DNA from: Aurelia coerulea
Lineage: Eukaryota; Cnidaria; Scyphozoa; Semaeostomeae; Ulmaridae
NCBI GenBank assembly: GCA_039566865.1
Contig: CM076943.1
Span: 42,354,663-42,418,662 of the forward strand
Length of the DNA stretch: 64,000 nt
Direction of reading: 5' to 3'
The position numbers and the translations under genes were made by a program. The notes under the pieces are model-generated. The model was not told the origin of the DNA, did not search any database, and saw only the letters and a program-made list of their open reading frames with translations. Positions 1 to 8,879 of this stretch are shown one piece after another; position 1 is the stretch's first letter, and each line of letters opens with the position of its first letter.

Positions 1-373
1 GGCTCGAGCTTCTGATGCTAAAACGCCATAAAATTCCAGTCTGCAATGATATTGGCTATGAACAAAGCCACAAGTACCCAGATGAATGTTTCCACAATCC
101 AAGAATCGACAAATCTTTCACTGTGAACCAGGGGTGCCTCATTTTGAAGGCCAAGAAGCTGCATCAATTAGCTTCTCTGAGTTTCATGTAGCAACGAGAA
201 TTCCAACTCTCGAAGGTTGCCAAGACCATGCCTTGGCCTCGCTGCTTCTGAGGTCACGGATAAATCTGTGCCTGGTCGTCTCAAATTTTTGTGTGAAAGT
301 CCATGAGTCCTGGTCATGAATTCCAGTTTATCTCTAAAAATCTAACACAATTGAAAAATGTAAGTGTGTAAAA

Positions 374-401
374 ACGTGCTGTTGTTGTTGTTGTTGTTGC
401 G
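374..401. repeat. GTT microsatellite
   Basis: A short run of GTT/TGT triplets. It lies in about 1.2 kb of otherwise unassigned DNA at the left edge; the small reading frames there show no domain or splice support. Confidence 0.8.
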
Positions 402-479
402 ATAATTTTGACTGTGTCGTGACTCTGTCAGACAGAATTTAATCAGCACACGTGTTAAATCGCTGATGAACATCTACGG

Positions 480-780
480 GGAGAATAATAAACACCATCC
501 CTGCTTGAAAGGCCACTGCTCCTTGGATACCAAGGCAATCGAGTATATCATTCAATAGTGGGGACATGTTCAAATCCGTTCAAAAAATTATGAGGGAGTT
601 ATCAAGGAAATCCGTTCAAGAAACATTCAAAACAAGCTTAAAGCCACGACCAAATTTTCTACCTTACAACTATGACTTTTACATGCTTTAGGACGTTTTT
701 ACCCCTTGGTGTAGGAGGATCAAAGTGTCATCCCTGGAGCATAGCAACATACAAGAGGATAACATGTGCTAATACGTCGA
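480..780 (+). repeat. Diverged copy of MITE family B (interior only)
   Basis: The order of short blocks (GAAAGGCCACTGCTCCTTGG, a GATAYCAAG-like block, ATGTTCAAAT, ATTATGAGGG, CTACCTTACAA, GGAGGATCAAAG) follows the interior of family B copies at 18308 and 37253. Similarity is patchy and I see no terminal inverted repeats, so this is an old fragment. Confidence 0.45.
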
Positions 781-1119
781 AGTCATTGATGTAAGGCAGA
801 AACCGTGGGGAAATTCATTTGTGAGTCTAGGCACGTTTTGAAAATTTCTTGAAGTAGCTTTCTTGAGAAAATCAACGCTTTTTCTTAATTTTTCCAAAAG
901 TAAGTTGACCTGCAGTTGTTTGTGATCGGTTTCTTGCTGAAGATTTCGCGTACCCCACATTCCAGGAATGTAACCAAAACTCCAGTGTTGTTTAATTTTT
1001 CGAGCCTGAAAACACTACCCTACCTGAATTAAAAAAGCTAAGAAACTTCAAAGATGTCTTTATACTGTACGGTATAGAAACTGTTTTGAGTACGGATTAT
1101 GGTAATACTACACGTATTT

Positions 1120-1200
1120 TTTTTATAAGAAACTGCCCATAAGTAACTCAACTCTCAGATCGCCAAAAAATTAAGAAACTCCAGTACTGGGAAAATATAA
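1120..1200 (+). repeat. Fragment of TAAGAAAC-rich dispersed repeat (family E)
   Basis: The stretch CTCTCAGATCGCCA followed by TTAAGAAACTCCAGTACTGG is repeated almost unchanged at 5425-5475. It belongs to a family rich in the octamer TAAGAAAC and its complement. Confidence 0.6.
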
Positions 1201-1253
1201 CTTAAGACGACAAAAAACAACAGCAAATACGATTAAATTAATTTTTGCCAATA

Positions 1254-1282
1254 TTTCGTCCTGCCATGCAGGACTTCTTCAG
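1254..1282 (-). ncRNA. Hammerhead-like ribozyme core (PLE associated)
   Basis: Read on the minus strand: CUGAAGA, one extra A, a perfect 7-bp stem GUCCUGC/GCAGGAC with an AUG loop, then GAAA. Flanking ACAGC (1284-1288) can pair with GCUGU (1220-1224) as stem I, and AUAU/GUAU can form a short stem III. In the canonical core the stem follows CUGANGA directly; the extra A departs from it, so catalysis is uncertain. The same motif recurs at 52135 with a mutated GAAA. Confidence 0.5.
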
Positions 1283-1436
1283 GGCTGTAATGTGACAGTT
1301 ATAATAAAAATTTGAATATGTACAGCGATTTGAAAAGGAGAAGTAACACGTGATTGGTTAGATATGATGGCTACGCAGAGGTTATATGGGTTAGGTTTAT
1401 AACGGCTATGTAATGTATGTAGTAAAATGATGATGT

Positions 1437-1500
1437 TGCTAATCAAAATAATAATGATAATAATAATGCTGATGGTGATAATAATAATAATATGATGATG

Positions 1501-1531
<31 letters not shown>

Positions 1532-1570
1532 TAATAATAATAATAATAATGATTATGATTATGTAAATGC
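1437..1570. repeat. AAT/ATA microsatellite
   Basis: About 130 bases made almost wholly of AAT, ATG and GATAAT units, inside the 3' tail of the Penelope-like element. It creates a spurious Tyr/Ile/His-rich frame on the minus strand. Confidence 0.9.
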
Positions 1571-1678
1571 AATGTTAGAAACTAACTGCGATATAATGAT
1601 AATAATAATGATGGGGATAGTGAGGAGGATAGGTAAGGTAAGAGAGTGAGTAGATTAGGTTACTTACAACTGTGTTTG

Positions 1679-2285
1679 TTAGCGGTCTGTGGTTCTGTTC
1701 AGTCCGTTGGGTGAGAGAGTGTTCGCTAAGTCAATGAAGTAATTTTCCTTGGCTCGTCTAACACTCTCTCTGGTGTCATGTATCTTAAGTAGCGGTAGTA
1801 ATTGCAAGTCTTGTACGGAGTGATTGGGTTTACAAAAGTGTTCTGCAACCCCGGATGTGTCGGAACGTTTGTTTATAATGTCTCGTCGGTGTTCGTTGAG
1901 TCTGTCTCTTATGCGTCGTCCTGTTTGTCCTATGTATTGGCAGTCAGTCTTTTTGTCGCGTAAGCATCGTTTGCATTGTAGTAAGTATATGACGTTAGTG
2001 GAGTTGCAGTCGAGGCTTTGTCTTATGTTGAAGGTTTCGTTGGTGTTTGTGAAAGTAACTGTGTGTGTTCCGTCTTGTATGTGTTGGCATGTGTAGCAGT
2101 CGCGTCGTGATGGACATTTAGATATTCCTCTGGGAGTGGTGGTAGCGTCATTTTTCATTTTGGCGCGCACCAGGTATTCCCTGAGGTTTTTTGGTCTGCG
2201 GTTACTAAGTATCGGTGGGTCTGGGAAGACTTCCTTACAGTTTGTCGAGTTTTGTAGTGTAATATGTGGAAGTTGCTGTTAAGTA
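1679..2285 (-). pseudogene. Penelope-like element GIY-YIG endonuclease, partial
   Basis: This is the C-terminal part of a PLE polyprotein. The frame reads a RRPKNLREYLVRAKMK linker, then a Cys cluster (CPSRRDCYTC), then NVIYLLQCKRC, YIGQTGRRIRDRLNEHRRDI and a conserved Asn near the C terminus (ENYFIDLAN). The IYLL/YIGQT pair with downstream Arg and His is the GIY-YIG nuclease signature in PLE form; this domain makes the nicks used for target-primed reverse transcription. Upstream, homology passes into another frame near 2235 and then ends, so the copy is frameshifted and lacks the RT. No ATG is expected because the domain is internal to the polyprotein. Confidence 0.8.
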
Positions 2286-2689
2286 TGGACGTTAATTGTG
2301 GTACACTAGGGTGGTGAAACCAATGGAGAAACCTTGGTCAACGGATTACCATGCTATGAAGCACGCTTGCAAAAGCTCAGGCTTGAAATAACTTTCAGAA
2401 GTTTTTCCATTGGCAAACAAATGAACGTCATCTTTTGGGAATACCATACGCAGGTCCCAAAAGACATCCTCAGTGCGCTTGTAAAAGTATCATTTGCATC
2501 TATTGATTAAAAATTACTGATTTTTACCAGCAACTTCACGACACCATGCTTTGGGTGTCTTTCGAGACTTTCGTAAGCATTCACAGATTATCAATTTCTT
2601 TTTAGAGTCTACAATGAGCATAGATCTCAGATCAAGAACTAATTTTTTAGCAAAAATATTTTACGGGCGTTCAAATCTTTCTCCATGGG

Positions 2690-3180
2690 CTAAACTGTTG
2701 ACCAACCTTAAGAAACTATCTATTTTGATTAAGGAAATCCTTGACCTATTTTTACTTTACTTTCACTTGTTTCCCGTATCATATTACTTGCAAGGTACTT
2801 GAGTGATGCATAAACACTAGAAATGCTTGAAAAGACCTTGTTTTGAAATGTTCACAAGGGAACAGGTAGTGAACATGAAGATTGTTATGGAACCTCTAAG
2901 AAACTCGTAAGAAACTATGAGTACTGAAAATCTGATAATTTTAAGGAATTTTCAGTACTGGCCCATATTCTTAGTTTCTTATAAACAAAATATGTGTATT
3001 ATAGAAACTGTGTTGATACTATTTTGAGTACGAATTATGTTAATACAATTCATGTTGAATTTGGGAGCTATTATTCTAACGAAACTAGATTATTAACGAA
3101 TTTTAGGTTGCCAACGAGAGGGCCTAAATTTTTGTTCAGGCCAGTAATAACTAATAGTTGTGTTCAATACAGATAATTCT
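2690..3180 (+). repeat. Dispersed repeat family E, copy
   Basis: Blocks such as CCTTGTTTTGAAATGTTCAC, AAGGGAACAGGTAGT and CTGATAATTTTAAG, then TTCAGTACT and TTCTTAGTTTCTTATAA, are shared in the same order with 5466-5770. No coding signal. The flanks 2300-2690 and 3180-3700 show nothing else I can assign. Confidence 0.7.
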
Positions 3181-3699
3181 AAAATCACGAAATGTACAAG
3201 CAAAAATTAATCTCGAACAGAATATGAACCATACTCACATTTATCGAAAGATATCATTAATAGGAACAGAGCAGCCAAGCAGAAAAGATTTTTCATCTTC
3301 GATGTTTCGTGTTTGATAAGGCCTTGGTGATTTTGGTGTTTTCACCATCTGTTGTGTTGTCTTTTGTTTCAACTTCCGGAACTATGCTGTGATTTCCCGG
3401 AAGAGGAATGCTGTTGCCATCGTCACGAAAACCGGAAGAAACTGCAAATGCTGAAAGCTCTTCTTCTGATACTGGTCATTCATAGTATGAATAGAAATGT
3501 CTTAGGAAAGCCAAAAAGATTGACAAGGAACATCACTTTCCCTTTTGAACGGTTACGAGCATGCACAAAAACGGGGGGAATTTTTTCCTGCCCCCGTTTT
3601 TCCACGAGAGAGACTTGTAGCAAGTCCAGGGACAAACTCAATGGTACCACGTCCAATATTTTGAAATTTTCATACCTAGGAACACGATTCTGTTAAATT

Positions 3700-3816
3700 T
3701 AACCCCACCCCTCCCCCCAGTTCAATGTTGTGAATTTCTGAGCCTAGGGGTGATTCGCGAGTCCTTCAATGCAAATATTTTCCCATCAACATTGAACAGG
3801 GGGGGGGGGGGCTCGA
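3700..3816. repeat. Small foldback element with C-tract and G-tract ends
   Basis: CCCCCCAGTTCAATGTTG on the left is mirrored by CAACATTGAACAGGGGGG on the right, giving an inverted repeat whose outer ends are homopolymer C and G runs. Its length is about 115 bp. Confidence 0.65.
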
Positions 3817-3835
3817 TAACTGCAAAATTAATCTA

Positions 3836-4228
3836 AAATACAGAAAGTCCCTGCATATAAGAAACGGAAATATAAGAAACTGCAGCTTGCCAGCATATAG
3901 AATACTTTCTCCTTTATAAGAAAACAGGCAGCCTGATCTTGTCCAGTTTCTTATGAATGATGCAAAGTTGAAAAAATACTTAACCACGCTGCCGTTTTTA
4001 TGTTTAGCTTCAGTAAAAGAATTTTTAAAATCTGTTCAACGCCTAGATATACAGTATTTCATATTTGGTTTTTTTGACAAGGAAGCATTACGCGAAAGAA
4101 AATTTCTTAATGGACATACCGTATAAGAAATCTTTCAGCCTCATTTGAACATATTTTCTTCCATATAAGAAACCAGACAGCCTGATTTGAAAATTTGAGT
4201 TTCTTTTATGCGGGGACTTACTGTATGG
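3836..4228. repeat. Foldback MITE-like repeat, about 390 bp
   Basis: ACAGAAAGTCCCTGCATATA with AAGAAAC at the left is an imperfect inverted match to GTTTCTTTTATGCGGGGACT at the right, and internal TATAAGAAAC and GGCAGCCTGAT blocks recur. Probably a non-autonomous DNA transposon; superfamily unknown. Confidence 0.55.
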
Positions 4229-4714
4229 AAGAGTGCCTTGTGTTTTGTCCCCGATTGCAGGTCATCAAATACTGAATTCTAATTGGTCAGTCTAACAAAT
4301 CGAATTCATTTGATTGGTTAAATCTTTACTTGGTTTAGATAGAGTTGGTTCACTGTCAGTGGGAATGCGGGAGAAGGTAAATTACATGTCAAGTGAAACA
4401 GCCTGCGAATAACAGAAATTAAAACGTTTTATATGAGTAACTTTGCGTTATCGCAAATCTCACATGACATTTAATTTGAGACAGACGATTGTGTGTCTTA
4501 TCAGTGCCAGATAATAACAAGGATAGATAATGTTATTGACTTGCTACAAGTCTTCATTTGCCTTCTATTCGTATTGTCATGGTGTATAGTTCATACCGCG
4601 CCGGAGGCGAACGCGTCATTTAGAACGCTCTCATCTGAGGCACACATTTAGAAACCTTCTCATCTGAGGCACTACTCTCTCTGAGATTTATACTGAGACT
4701 TGTTGCAAGTCAAA
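4229..4714. other. Unassigned stretch
   Basis: I see no coding signal and no clear repeat here. Two similar blocks ACATTTAGAA and TCTCATCTGAGGCAC near 4620-4680 form a short direct repeat. Confidence 0.4.
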
Positions 4715-5290
4715 TAATGTTACTACAGGATCAGCTACTTTTCGTTGACACCCAAGTACAAAGCGATCAGCGATCGCAGACAAAGGGAATTCTTTGCCTG
4801 GTTCGTCAATTCATAAACAAAAACAATGCAAGCCGCAAGAATTACTCTGAAGCCAAGGTAGCTACCTGACTCGTTGTGCATTTCAGGAATGGTTTTTAAG
4901 AGCAAAAATGAGCATAAATCCAAAGAAAAGGGATATATCTAAACGTATGCCTCGGGCGTTTTATTTGTTTGGTTCAAAAGCGGATTAACAGGTGATTCAA
5001 TCCTTTCTTTTTTGTTGTAATTAAAACATTTACTGCTTAAAATGCCCGAGGTAGAAGTTTAGATATATCTTTATCTTTCGATGTATACTCATGTTTGCTC
5101 TTAAAAAATACTTCTGGAATGCACAATAAGAGAGCTAGCTACCTGGGTTTTAGAACAACTTTTGCGGTTTGCTTTGTTTTTCTTATAAGTTGACCGAACG
5201 GGCATTTAATTCCCTCTGCCTGCAAAAGCTAATCGCTTTGTAGTTAGGTGTCAACCAAAAGTAGCGGATCCTATTGTAACATTATCTGTC
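4715..5290. mobile_element. hAT-like MITE family D, old copy
   Basis: The arms match family D: AAGCGATCAGCGATCGCAGA, GGTAGCTACCTGACTCG and AGCAAAAATGAGCATAAATC on the left, with inverted counterparts at 5070-5240. Outer ends are diverged and the target duplication is not recognisable. Confidence 0.7.
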
Positions 5291-5389
5291 CTTGTTCCAG
5301 ATGATTCATTTCTCTGGAGAGCACTGACGATACCCCCTTCCTCAATTTCGGTACGACATGAACGCGAATGGAATAAGTTTTCTTCAATA

Positions 5390-5960
5390 CATGTCATTCT
5401 TTTGATAAGAAACTTCTTATGGGAACTTAACTCTCAGATCGCCAACAAATTAAGAAACTCCAGCACTGGGAAAATATATTTATTCTGATAAGAGAAATCC
5501 TTTACACAGTTTTCCTTTACTTTTATTTGTCTCCTGTATCTTTCACGAAGGTACTCGAGTATGTAATTTCAAAACTTTGGAAAGGCCTTAAAAACCTTGT
5601 TTTGAAATGTTCACAAGGGAACAGGTAGTAAACACAAAGATTGTTTTCAGTTGGTTATGGAGCCTCTAAACGTCACAAGAAACTCTCGAGTATTCGAAAT
5701 CTGATAATTTTAAGAAATTTTCAGTACTATCTAGCCCAAATTCTTAGTTTCTAATAAAAACAATATATGCATATGTATTTATTTCTTATAAGAAACAAAG
5801 AATTTGAGCCAGTACCGAAGAGTTTTCAGGAATATTAGATTTTAAGTACTCAAGAGTTTTTTCAGTTTGCTCAAAGGTTCCATAATAACTTTCATGCTTA
5901 CTTCCTGTGCCCTCGTAAAAATTAAAAAAAATAGTTTTAAAGCATTTTCCTTTCACTATT
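5390..5960. repeat. Dispersed repeat family E, palindromic copy
   Basis: 5400-5770 repeats the 2690-3010 sequence, and 5783-5960 carries the same blocks inverted (ATAAGAAACAAAGAATTTGA, then CAGTACC, CTCAAGAG, GGTTCCATAA). The unit is therefore a large imperfect palindrome centred near 5780. Confidence 0.65.
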
Positions 5961-6039
5961 TAGACATAGCAGGGTCGTTTAGGTTCGGAGTCATAAGATA
6001 CAGGAAAGAAGTAAAGGCAAAGTAAAAAATACCGCCGTC

Positions 6040-6320
6040 TAAGTGCACCGGTACATCCTACCCCGGTGATTTCCCCCGTGAAATTTTTTTTAGCAAAATA
6101 GGTCCCCGGACAAGACGTGAATCTCCCCGGTACAAAATACCTCACAAGTGAAACCCCGGCTGCAAATTGGCGAGCCCCGGGAAGAATTTTGAGAAAAACA
6201 GTTCCCCGCCACTAATTATGCTGTCCTCGTTGCATAATTGGAACTCCCCGGTGAAAATTTCACCATATATTTCGGGCAATAGGACCCCGGTGAATATCTG
6301 ACCTCTCACCGGGGCGGGGG
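6040..6320. repeat. CCCCGG-rich degenerate tandem region
   Basis: About eight CCCCGG or CCCCGC blocks spaced roughly 25-40 bases apart, several followed by TGAA (CCCCGGTGAAAATTTCAC, CCCCGGTGAATATC), in otherwise AT-rich DNA. No reading frame explains it. Confidence 0.6.
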
Positions 6321-7389
6321 TGTTAAAACAGACGGGGGTGTTAAAAACATGCTAAGGATTTCTAGAATTTCTCGAGTGTTAGAAGATCTGAGAGTTAATT
6401 TCTCAGAAGAGGTTTCTTACAAAAATAACGTCTATTTTATCGAGAGTTACTGCCACCCCATAAACTTGGGGGCGTTTGTCCGAGTTTTTGACCAGTAAAG
6501 TTGAGTCATACTTTCAATAAACAGATAAATTCAATTCAATAAAGTCCGGGGGAAACAGTGATCAGGTCCTAAATCTGGTACAGTATGGTAAAGAAGAACT
6601 GACTTTACAGGACACTCATATGCTAAGCAAAAACCACTATTTACAAAAAATTACAATAGACCTAAAGTACAAAATAACAAAGATTTCCATGCACCAAATG
6701 CAGCTTATCACAACACGACTGATTTTCAATTTCTTTAAACTCTCATAACAGGTAATGGGGACAAATTATTATAAAAGTAACAAGTACCTCTCTTTTCACT
6801 TTAGTTTTAGCCAAATTAGCCAATTTTGTCTAGATTAGATTGGGCCAGCAACGACGATGTTTGCGAATGTTTGTGTCGTTTTTATCAAAAGAAAGTTTTT
6901 CATTTTGAAAAGAGTTATGGACGCATGGCCACGACTCTAATTAAGCGAATACAATAAAAACGTGGTATGAATGATAAACTCGTGCCGCATCTCCAAAATA
7001 AGCGAGCATGTACCTCTTTTCTTTTACTTTGATAAGAATAGCGTGTTCAATGGAATGCAACGCAAGGATTGATTCCTCAAAAGAAAAGCAATATGAAGAA
7101 CAATTGAAGCATCTCAAAGTATAATTCTTTTCAAAAGTAAAACCTAAAAATCGAAATTGGAAATTCCTTTGGAAACTGCCGGTGATATCTTATCATATGG
7201 CTAGGCCGTTTCTCAAAACCTCTGGTTTCAGGTGTACTCTATCTATTGAATCTGTGAGCTCGTATCTCCCATGTTTGGTGGGCGATTCTACAATGCAAGG
7301 TGTGTGCATTCAAGTTGAAGATAAACAAATGTAGCAATGTTTTCGGAAAGTCCCGAAATCTTATCATTTTGTTACTTTATCCAATCAAA
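6321..7389. other. Unassigned AT-rich stretch
   Basis: Apart from an E-like AGATCTGAGAGTTAATTTCT fragment near 6382, I see no gene, RNA or clear repeat. The end of another TA-target MITE (TTGAGACACCCGGTA) lies at 7407-7421. Confidence 0.4.
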
Positions 7390-7494
7390 AGGGGGTACTT
7401 TTTCTTGAGACACCCGGTAGATCGCTATATCTCCGTTCATATATATCAAAACAAAAAATTACTACAAAATATCTTACAGGTGACACACTGACAA

Positions 7495-8375
7495 TACCGG
7501 TTACCCGAATCCCTTGTATCCCTGGGCTCTTTGACTTGGTGATGTCGTTTCTGTCAATAGAGACTCGTAATGGCATTAGAAAAATTTAAAGTAAATGAAT
7601 CGAGATATAGCGACATAATCTAAACGTAGCACAAAAAAAAACGGCAGGCGCCACTAATCTTCCTATTGTTTTCATCCATCAAGAACATCAAATACAATAG
7701 GTTATATTTAGATAGACCCAGTCCCCCTAGCTAAGTTGCTTTAAACTCATAATATTACTCTGAAAAACTTGACCCTATTTAAGTCTTCACACACAAGGAC
7801 TTGTTGGGGCAATCCGCTTATGAGATCACATGAATTCGACTGTGATTCAAGCTCACATCTACAGTGTGAATTTTACATTACTTAAAGGGGCTCTTCCATC
7901 GTCAAACTGTAAACAAACCATGATTTTTCCTTTTTTTTTGAAAGGTGATATCACACAGGATTTTCGTATTTTTTTTCAAATTGAAAGTTGCTGTTTGGGC
8001 ATTAATCATTGTACTTCACTAAGGAACAAACCAAACATTCATGTCTCCTGCGATTGCTCGGATATAAGTGGATTTTTAACGGTCACTTTTTGGTGGCTTG
8101 GGTGAAGCCACCAAACAAACTGCAGAGAACAATGGATGAACAATGGATAATCCCCGACACGTGCGAGTTTACGTATTTGTTTACTGTCTGACGACGGAGC
8201 CCCTTTAAGCATGCCAAGGTCTCGTTATAAGCTGTGTGCCAAATATTTGTGCTGCATCTCGTTCCTGCGAAATGATGGCTGAGAATAATGGGCTTAAGCA
8301 GCGTTATTATTTTCACTGTTTCATCATGAGTTCCTGTTGAGCAAGGTTTACCGCAGGGATACAAGGAACTTACGT
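7495..8375. repeat. Repeat family H copy, interrupted by a TTAA MITE
   Basis: Left part CCTTGTATCCCTGGGCTCTTTGACTTGGTGATG with AGAGACTC, and right part GAGTTCCTGTTGAGCAAGG with CGCAGGGATACAAGGAACT, correspond to both ends of the family H copy at 37998-38545. The insertion 7882-8208 lies between them. Confidence 0.6.
7882..8208. mobile_element. TTAA-target MITE (family Q), copy 1
   Basis: TTAA is followed by AGGGGCTC and the right end reads GGAGCCCCT followed by TTAA. The inverted ends continue through CGTCAAACTGTAAACAAA. The element is about 320 bp. TTAA targets are typical of piggyBac and Kolobok transposons; which one drives this family cannot be told from the ends. Confidence 0.8.
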
Positions 8376-8879
8376 AATCAGTCTACACACTAACCAGCCT
8401 CTTGTGTAGGCCTAACTAAAGATTTACAACCGAAACGGATAACATTACGAGCACCAACGGATAAAAAGATTTTGTATTTACTTGATATACGAGATGGCCA
8501 AAAATAATACCGGGTGAGTCAGAAAAAAGAATCCCCGTTTGAAGGGTTATGGCTCCCTGGATATCAAGACAATGATATCGGCAAATATATAGTTTAATGG
8601 TAAAAATGTTCAAATTTACTATAAAATTTACCTGACTGAAATCGGCCACTCCATTCTGAAATTATGAGGGATTTCCTCCAGAAAGCCTCTTCAAAAAACC
8701 TTCAAAACGTGCCCAAAATCATGAACAGATTTCCCTAACATTTCTGCCTTACAATGGCCTTACAGCAATGACTTTTGAATCCTTTAGCACGTACTATTCT
8801 CTTGGGAGGATGAACAAGTCCTCCCCCTTGTATCCATGACCTATTCAAGGGGATTCCATTCTCCCAAGAGGACAAAATA

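Larger units (their letters stand above)
1219..2290 (-). mobile_element. Penelope-like retroelement, 5'-truncated 3' part
   Basis: On the minus strand this holds the C-terminal GIY-YIG end of a Penelope-like polyprotein (1679-2285), an AT-rich tail with a long AAT microsatellite, and a hammerhead-like hairpin motif at 1254-1282. No reverse transcriptase motifs are found above 2290, so the element is 5'-truncated, as is usual for these retroelements. Known of the family: PLEs combine a telomerase-like RT with a GIY-YIG endonuclease, and hammerhead motifs have been reported in their terminal repeats. The boundaries are approximate. Confidence 0.75.

Noticed and set aside
1279..1572. 97-residue minus-strand frame rich in Tyr, His and Ile
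   Set aside because: It is a translation of the AAT/ATG microsatellite and has no other support.
8009..8364. Small frames around 8000-8364 and their mirror at 35348-35530
   Set aside because: The shared peptide comes from two copies of the same non-coding TTAA MITE.
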